Below are positions 60,127-64,000 of a stretch of DNA of 64,000 nucleotides, piece by piece (position 1 is the stretch's first letter; the number at the start of each line of letters is the position of its first letter). The stretch covers positions 2,595,452-2,659,451 of the forward strand of contig KI301992.1 of assembly GCA_000471045.1 (NCBI GenBank), given 5' to 3'. A program made the translations under genes and the position numbers. Under the pieces are notes generated by a model. That model saw only the letters and a list, made by a program, of their open reading frames with translations, did no database searches and was not told where the DNA came from. Source of the DNA: an actinobacterium LLX17 (GTDB lineage: Bacteria; Actinomycetota; Actinomycetes; Propionibacteriales; Nocardioidaceae).

Positions 60127-60151
60127 GATTGGTGCGGGAGGGTCCGGGTAC
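60127..60151 (+). promoter_or_regulatory. SigB/F-type promoter candidate
   Basis: GATT at 60127-60130, 15 bases, GGGTAC at 60146-60151, 51 bp before the start of the Rieske gene. It fits the stress sigma consensus GNNT-N14-16-GGGTAC. Confidence 0.5.
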
Positions 60152-60201
60152 TCGGACGAGGTGGACGCGACCAGCGTCCGTGACCGACCGAAGGGACGAC
60201 C

Positions 60202-61686
60202 ATGACCTCGATCTGGCTCGATGGCGTGCAGGAGCCGCACGACGACGAATGGCCGCAGAGCGCCCCTGAGGTGGTCGTGGTGGGAGCGGGCCTGACCGGT
60301 CTCACCACCGCGACGCTGCTCGCCCGCGCCGGGGTCTCGGTCGCGGTGCTCGAGGCACGCACCGTCGGGGCCGTGACCACCGGCAACACGACGGCGAAGG
60401 TCTCAATGCTGCAGGGCACGGGCTACTCGAACATGCTGCGCCACCACCCCACGGAGGTCGTGCAGGCCTACGTCGAGGCGAACCGCGAGGGCCAGGCCTG
60501 GCTGCAGCGCTACTGCGCCGACCACGACCTGCCGATGCAGGTGCGCGACACCTTCACCTACGCGGCCGCTACCGACGAGCTGTCGACGGTCGAGCAGGAG
60601 CTGACGGCGGCGCGGGAGGTCGGGCTCGACGTCGAATGGGTCGAGCACGCCGACGTCCCGTTCCCCTTCCACGGGGGTGTGCGGATGGCGAACCAGTTCC
60701 AGATCGACCCGATGCCGGTCCTGCACGCGCTGGTCGAGGACCTGCGCAAGCACGGCGGCACCCTGCACCAGAACGTCCGCGTGAAGAGCATCCCCGGCAA
60801 GGGTCGACCGGTGCTGCACCTCGAGGACGGGCGCCGGCTCGCGGCCCAGCGCGTCGTGCTGGCCACCGGCACGCCGATCCTCGACCGCGCCCTGCACTTC
60901 GCCCGTCTCGAGCCGGAGCGCTCGTACGGTCTGGCGTTCGCGGGTGCCGAGGCGCCGGAGGGCATGTTCCTGTCGGCGGGCTCGTCCTCGCGATCGGTGC
61001 GCGACCTGCCGCGGCCCGATGGGTCGCGCGCCCTGCTGGTCGGCGGTGCCGGCCACCCGGTCGGCCGTGCCGGCTCGCACGGCAAGCACGTCGACGAGCT
61101 GCGTGACTGGACCGGGCAGCACTTCGCCGGTGCCCGTGAGACGCACGTGTGGTCGGCGCAGGACTACACGTCGCACGACCTGCTGCCGACGGTCGGACCG
61201 CTGCCGGGCAGCAGCGAGCAGATCTTCGTCGCCAGTGGCTACCGCAAGTGGGGCATGACCAACGCGATCGCCGCGGCGCAGGCGCTCACCTCCCGCATGC
61301 TCGGCGGTCGCAACGACTGGGCCGACGTGCTGGCCTCCCGCTCGACCTCGGCGTCCGACCTGGGCCGCATCGCCTCGATCAACGCGAAGGTCGGCGCGGC
61401 GATGGTCGCCGGCTACGTCGCTGCGGAGAGCCAGACCGTCAGCGGGGACCTCCAGCCGGGCACCGGCGAGGTCGGTCGGCAGGGCGCCAACCCGGTGCCG
61501 GTGGGCCGGTCGAACGTCGACGGCCAGCAGTGTGCCGTCGTGGCCATCTGCACCCACCTTGGGGGCGCTCTGCGCTGGAACGATCAGGAGCGCAGCTGGG
61601 ACTGCCCGCTGCACGGCTCGCGGTTCGCGCCCGACGGCGAGGTCCTGGAGGGCCCGGCGACGCGAGCGCTCAAGTCGGCCGACTGA
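60202..61686 (+). CDS. FAD-dependent oxidoreductase with C-terminal Rieske domain
   Basis: This 494-residue protein starts MTSIWLDGVQEPHDDEWPQS. An FAD-binding domain (VVVVGAGLTGLTTATLLARAGVSVAVLEA) of the DAO/glycine oxidase type is followed, after about residue 400, by a Rieske domain with both ligand pairs (CTHLGG and CPLHGSRF), like YhfW/DadA-Rieske fusions in stress regulons of actinobacteria and bacilli. The last motif GEVLEGPATRALKS is as in this family. A SigB-type promoter is upstream. Confidence 0.93.
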   Translation: MTSIWLDGVQEPHDDEWPQSAPEVVVVGAGLTGLTTATLLARAGVSVAVLEARTVGAVTTGNTTAKVSMLQGTGYSNMLRHHPTEVVQAYVEANREGQAWLQRYCADHDLPMQVRDTFTYAAATDELSTVEQELTAAREVGLDVEWVEHADVPFPFHGGVRMANQFQIDPMPVLHALVEDLRKHGGTLHQNVRVKSIPGKGRPVLHLEDGRRLAAQRVVLATGTPILDRALHFARLEPERSYGLAFAGAEAPEGMFLSAGSSSRSVRDLPRPDGSRALLVGGAGHPVGRAGSHGKHVDELRDWTGQHFAGARETHVWSAQDYTSHDLLPTVGPLPGSSEQIFVASGYRKWGMTNAIAAAQALTSRMLGGRNDWADVLASRSTSASDLGRIASINAKVGAAMVAGYVAAESQTVSGDLQPGTGEVGRQGANPVPVGRSNVDGQQCAVVAICTHLGGALRWNDQERSWDCPLHGSRFAPDGEVLEGPATRALKSAD

Positions 61687-61757
61687 CGTCGTCGGCTCCC
61701 GTGTGACGATGGGCCCGCGCCGGCAGGAGGCCGGCCCGTCGTCACGAGGAGCGCCGC

Positions 61758-62525
61758 ATGGTCGACGGACCCGCCACTCGCTGGGCCCGCGAGCAAGATG
61801 CTGACCGTCCCCTGCGCTGGAAGAGCCTGGAGATCGCCGCGTTCTCGTTCCAGCCGAAGGTGGTTCGAGCCCTGGGGCCCACCCGCGAGGAGAAGCGGGC
61901 GGTGCAGCAGCATCGATTCACCTGGCGCGACCTGGTCATGCTGCCGTTGGTGCTGGGTGCGATCGCGGTGTTCTTCTACCCGGCGGTCGCGTTCGTCCTG
62001 CTCGCCCAGGGTGGGCGGTTCCAGGTGACCCCGATCCCCGCGGACGTCGCGGTGCCACTGGCCGGAACCATCCTCGGCGTCGGCGGCGTGGTCGAGCTCG
62101 TCGTGGCAGTCCGAGCGAGTCGGCGCGGCTGGTCCGACCAGGCCGCCCGGGCATCACACGCCGTGTCGCTGATCTTCGGCACCCTGGCGGTCGTGTCGCT
62201 GGTCGCGCGGGGCTCGGGTGACGACGTCGCGGGGTGGCCGGCCTGGGCAGCGGCCGGTCTGCTCTCGGTCGTCGCGGGCGCCGTGGGGACGCGCGCCGCA
62301 CGGCGCTCCGAGGATCGGCGGCGACCGCAGGCGGGCCCCCGCCTCCCGGCGCGGGCCAAGATCGCCGCGCTGCCCGAGTCGCTGCGCGAGGGGATCAGGC
62401 GCGACCTGTCGACGGCGCTGGACGTGCTGGAGTCACGCGGTCTGGTCAGCGCGGCCGAGGCCGAACGTGCGCGCGAGGCCGAGCTCGGACTGCTGTCGAT
62501 CGCCGTGTCCCAGCCGCGCCCCTGA
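61758..62525 (+). CDS. Membrane protein with C-terminal soluble tail
   Basis: This 255-residue protein starts MVDGPATRWAREQDADRPLR. Membrane helices lie at about 58-83, 95-117, 128-150 and 160-180. The C-terminal ~75 residues are helical (LPESLREGIRRDLSTALDVLESRGLVSAAEAERAREAELGLLSIA), perhaps a degradation or coiled-coil module. No family recognised. Confidence 0.72.
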   Translation: MVDGPATRWAREQDADRPLRWKSLEIAAFSFQPKVVRALGPTREEKRAVQQHRFTWRDLVMLPLVLGAIAVFFYPAVAFVLLAQGGRFQVTPIPADVAVPLAGTILGVGGVVELVVAVRASRRGWSDQAARASHAVSLIFGTLAVVSLVARGSGDDVAGWPAWAAAGLLSVVAGAVGTRAARRSEDRRRPQAGPRLPARAKIAALPESLREGIRRDLSTALDVLESRGLVSAAEAERAREAELGLLSIAVSQPRP

Positions 62526-62526
62526 C

Positions 62527-62625
62527 TCCCCCGGGGCGGTCAGCTGGCAACCCGTCCCCGCATCCGGCGGTGCGTCAGCAACCTTCTGGACGGCCGAGAG
62601 GTTGCTGACTGACCGCCCCGCGGGG
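62527..62625. repeat. Three-unit palindrome between convergent genes
   Basis: Units sharing GGCGGT and CAGCAACC: forward at 62533-62552 (GGGGCGGTCAGCTGGCAACC) and 62566-62583, and reversed at 62600-62619 (GGTTGCTGACTGACCGCCCC). Outer CCCCGGGG and CCCCGCGGGG flank it. The GGGCGGT-AGT prefix recalls copies A and B. It starts at the stop of the preceding gene and ends 14 bp before the next stop. Confidence 0.75.
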
Positions 62626-62638
62626 TGAGGAGGGAGCG

Positions 62639-62896
62639 TCAGCCGCCGAGGCTCTGGGCGGCGGTGGTGAGCGCGCCGGCCTCGTCGGCCAGCTGCTCGT
62701 CGCTCGGGTCGTCGCCGAGGCGCTGCGCGAGGCTGTCGCGATCGGTGACCTCGAGGGCGCCGCGGTACTCATCGTTGTCGAGCTGGGCGGCGCCGACGAC
62801 ATCGACCCGACCCTCGATCAGGACGAGCCTTGCGCCGGTTCCGGCGTCGAGGAGCGAGCGGAGGTGATCGGCCGTGATGGTCTGCGGTTCAGTCAT
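62639..62896 (-). CDS. Small soluble acidic protein
   Basis: The start is ATG at 62896 (MTEPQTITADHLRSLLDAGT). The product is 85 residues; the longer frame is unlikely. It is acidic and soluble (VLIEGRVDVVGAAQLDNDEYRGALEVTDRDSLAQRLGDDPSDEQLADEAGALTTAAQSL). It looks like a conserved actinobacterial small protein; no family recognised. Confidence 0.7.
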   Translation of the reverse strand: MTEPQTITADHLRSLLDAGTGARLVLIEGRVDVVGAAQLDNDEYRGALEVTDRDSLAQRLGDDPSDEQLADEAGALTTAAQSLGG

Positions 62897-63038
62897 GCCC
62901 GAGGAGTTCCCCGGATGACAGAAGCTCAACCAAGGGCTCCACCGCGCGGGGCTCAGGGTTCTCTCAGGGGTCCGGCAGGGTCGAGGTCAGCGGCTCCCCC
63001 GATGTGGGAAGGGGCGTGGCGCCGCGAGAGTCGATCCC

Positions 63039-63962
63039 ATGATCACTGTGGAATCACTCAGCAAGTCGTACGGCGCCTTCCGAGCCGTCGACGACGTCAC
63101 CTTCACGGCGCGGCCGGGCCGCGTCACCGGCTTCCTCGGACCCAACGGCGCCGGCAAGTCCACGTCGATGCGCGTGATGGTCGGCCTCACCCCGCCGACG
63201 TCGGGTCGCGCCACCGTCTGCGGTCGCGCGTTCGCCGACCTGCCGAACCCCGGCCGCGAGGTCGGCGTCCTGCTCGACGCATCCGCCCAGCACGCCGGCC
63301 GCACCGGGCGCGAGATCCTGACCATCGCCCAGCGCACGATGGGACTGCCCAAGCGCCGGGTCGACGAGATGCTCGATCTGGTCAGCCTGTCGTCGGCCGA
63401 GGCCGACCGCCGGGTGCGCAACTACTCCCTCGGCATGCGCCAGCGGCTCGGCATCGCGACGGCCCTGCTCGGTGACCCCGAGGTCCTGATCCTCGACGAG
63501 CCGGCGAACGGTCTCGACCCCGCCGGCATCCGGTGGATGCGCGACCTGCTGCGCGGGCACGCCGACCTGGGCGCCACGGTGCTGCTGTCGTCGCACCTGC
63601 TGCACGAGATCGAGGTGATCGCCGACGACCTGGTGGTGATCGGCAACGGCCGCATCGTCGCGCAGGGCACGAAGAAGGAGCTGCTCGCCGCGGCCGGCAC
63701 CCTCGTGCGCACCCGCGAGGTCGCCGCCCTGTCGACCGCGCTCAGCAACGCCGGCGTGGCCCACACCGCCAGCGCCGCGACCGGCGGCGCCGATGCCCTG
63801 CGCGTCGAGGCCGAGGCCGAGCTGGTCGGCACGATCGCCCTCCAGTCGCAGGTCCCGCTCCTCGAGCTGCGCGCCGCGGAGGGCGCCGGCCTGGAGGAGA
63901 TGTTCCTCGAGCTGACCGCCGACGACCAGCGCGACATCCGCACCCAAGGAGCTGCAGCATGA
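63039..63962 (+). CDS. ABC transporter ATP-binding protein
   Basis: This 307-residue protein starts MITVESLSKSYGAFRAVDDV. Walker A GPNGAGKST, Q-loop region, signature NYSLGMRQRLG and Walker B VLILDEPANGLDP, H-loop SSHLLHEIE are all present. It is the drug-exporter/ABC-2 type (DrrA-like) ATPase; the next gene overlaps by 4 nt and should be the ABC-2 permease. Substrate unknown. Confidence 0.96.
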   Translation: MITVESLSKSYGAFRAVDDVTFTARPGRVTGFLGPNGAGKSTSMRVMVGLTPPTSGRATVCGRAFADLPNPGREVGVLLDASAQHAGRTGREILTIAQRTMGLPKRRVDEMLDLVSLSSAEADRRVRNYSLGMRQRLGIATALLGDPEVLILDEPANGLDPAGIRWMRDLLRGHADLGATVLLSSHLLHEIEVIADDLVVIGNGRIVAQGTKKELLAAAGTLVRTREVAALSTALSNAGVAHTASAATGGADALRVEAEAELVGTIALQSQVPLLELRAAEGAGLEEMFLELTADDQRDIRTQGAAA

Positions 63963-64000
63963 CCACCCCCACCATTTCCGGCACCGACACCCTTCCCGGC
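63959..64000 (+). CDS. Probable ABC-2 permease (start only)
   Basis: ATG at 63959 overlaps the ATPase stop as ATGA. Only the first 14 residues (MTTPTISGTDTLPG) are in the window, so the identity is inferred from its partner. Confidence 0.6.
   Translation, partial: MTTPTISGTDTLPG

Overview
The window comes from a high-GC Gram-positive actinobacterium. The core genes are dense and have strong G/C third positions. Gene content (pntA/pntB, an FMN reductase paired with a luciferase-like monooxygenase, tRNA adenosine deaminase next to its associated protein, a SigB/F-type sigma factor, many apparently leaderless promoters) fits Propionibacteriales/Nocardioidaceae, something like Aeromicrobium or Nocardioides. 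That placement is inference; there is no rRNA in the window.

Region 1 (1-14588, all minus strand) is one tightly overlapping block that combines a Tad/Flp-type pilus machine with envelope proteins resembling conjugation (VirB/Trb) components. In order of transcription it holds a lipoprotein, a secreted protein, a SAF/CpaB-like protein, a TadZ-like ATPase, the TadA/CpaF motor, TadB, TadC, a short pilin, three TadE/TadG-type pseudopilins, a 1084-residue LysM/BTAD membrane protein, an HTH protein behind a cluster of repeated ACGTTCCC sites, a small protein, a MinD-like ATPase, and VirB2-, VirB8- and VirB6/TrbL-like membrane proteins. The last runs off the left edge.

Region 2 (14589-20134) is a lower-GC segment with an excisionase-like gene, a tyrosine integrase, a 962-residue protein fusing a PD-(D/E)xK nuclease-like domain to a NACHT NTPase, a tandem 11-bp repeat, hairpins, and a tRNA-Ser(CGA) gene whose 3' end faces this block. 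The simplest reading is that regions 1 and 2 are the integrase-proximal end of an integrative (probably conjugative) element sitting in tRNA-Ser, with an antiphage NLR-like gene as cargo. The other end lies outside the window.

Region 3 (20145-64000) looks like ordinary chromosome: a PadR-controlled membrane protein, an alanine/sodium symporter, a two-component flavin monooxygenase, tRNA editing, upp, transhydrogenase, crotonases including MenB, SDRs, a D-amino-acid dehydrogenase, a two-component system with a PepSY protein, general stress genes with a SigB/F-type sigma factor, a TetR lipid-type regulon, GDP-fucose synthesis, a SNF2-family helicase, a GntR-regulated D-lactate dehydrogenase-like oxidase, UspA, a Rieske FAD oxidoreductase and the start of an ABC exporter.

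Three regulatory patterns stand out. A 14-bp site TGAACG-NN-CGCTCA occurs at three promoters and suggests one TetR regulon. Seven promoters have TANNNT six or seven bases before the start codon, the signature of leaderless mRNAs. Five long intergenic palindromes, each placed at gene 3' ends and built from a 20-40 nt unit repeated in alternating orientation, are not explained by ordinary terminators.
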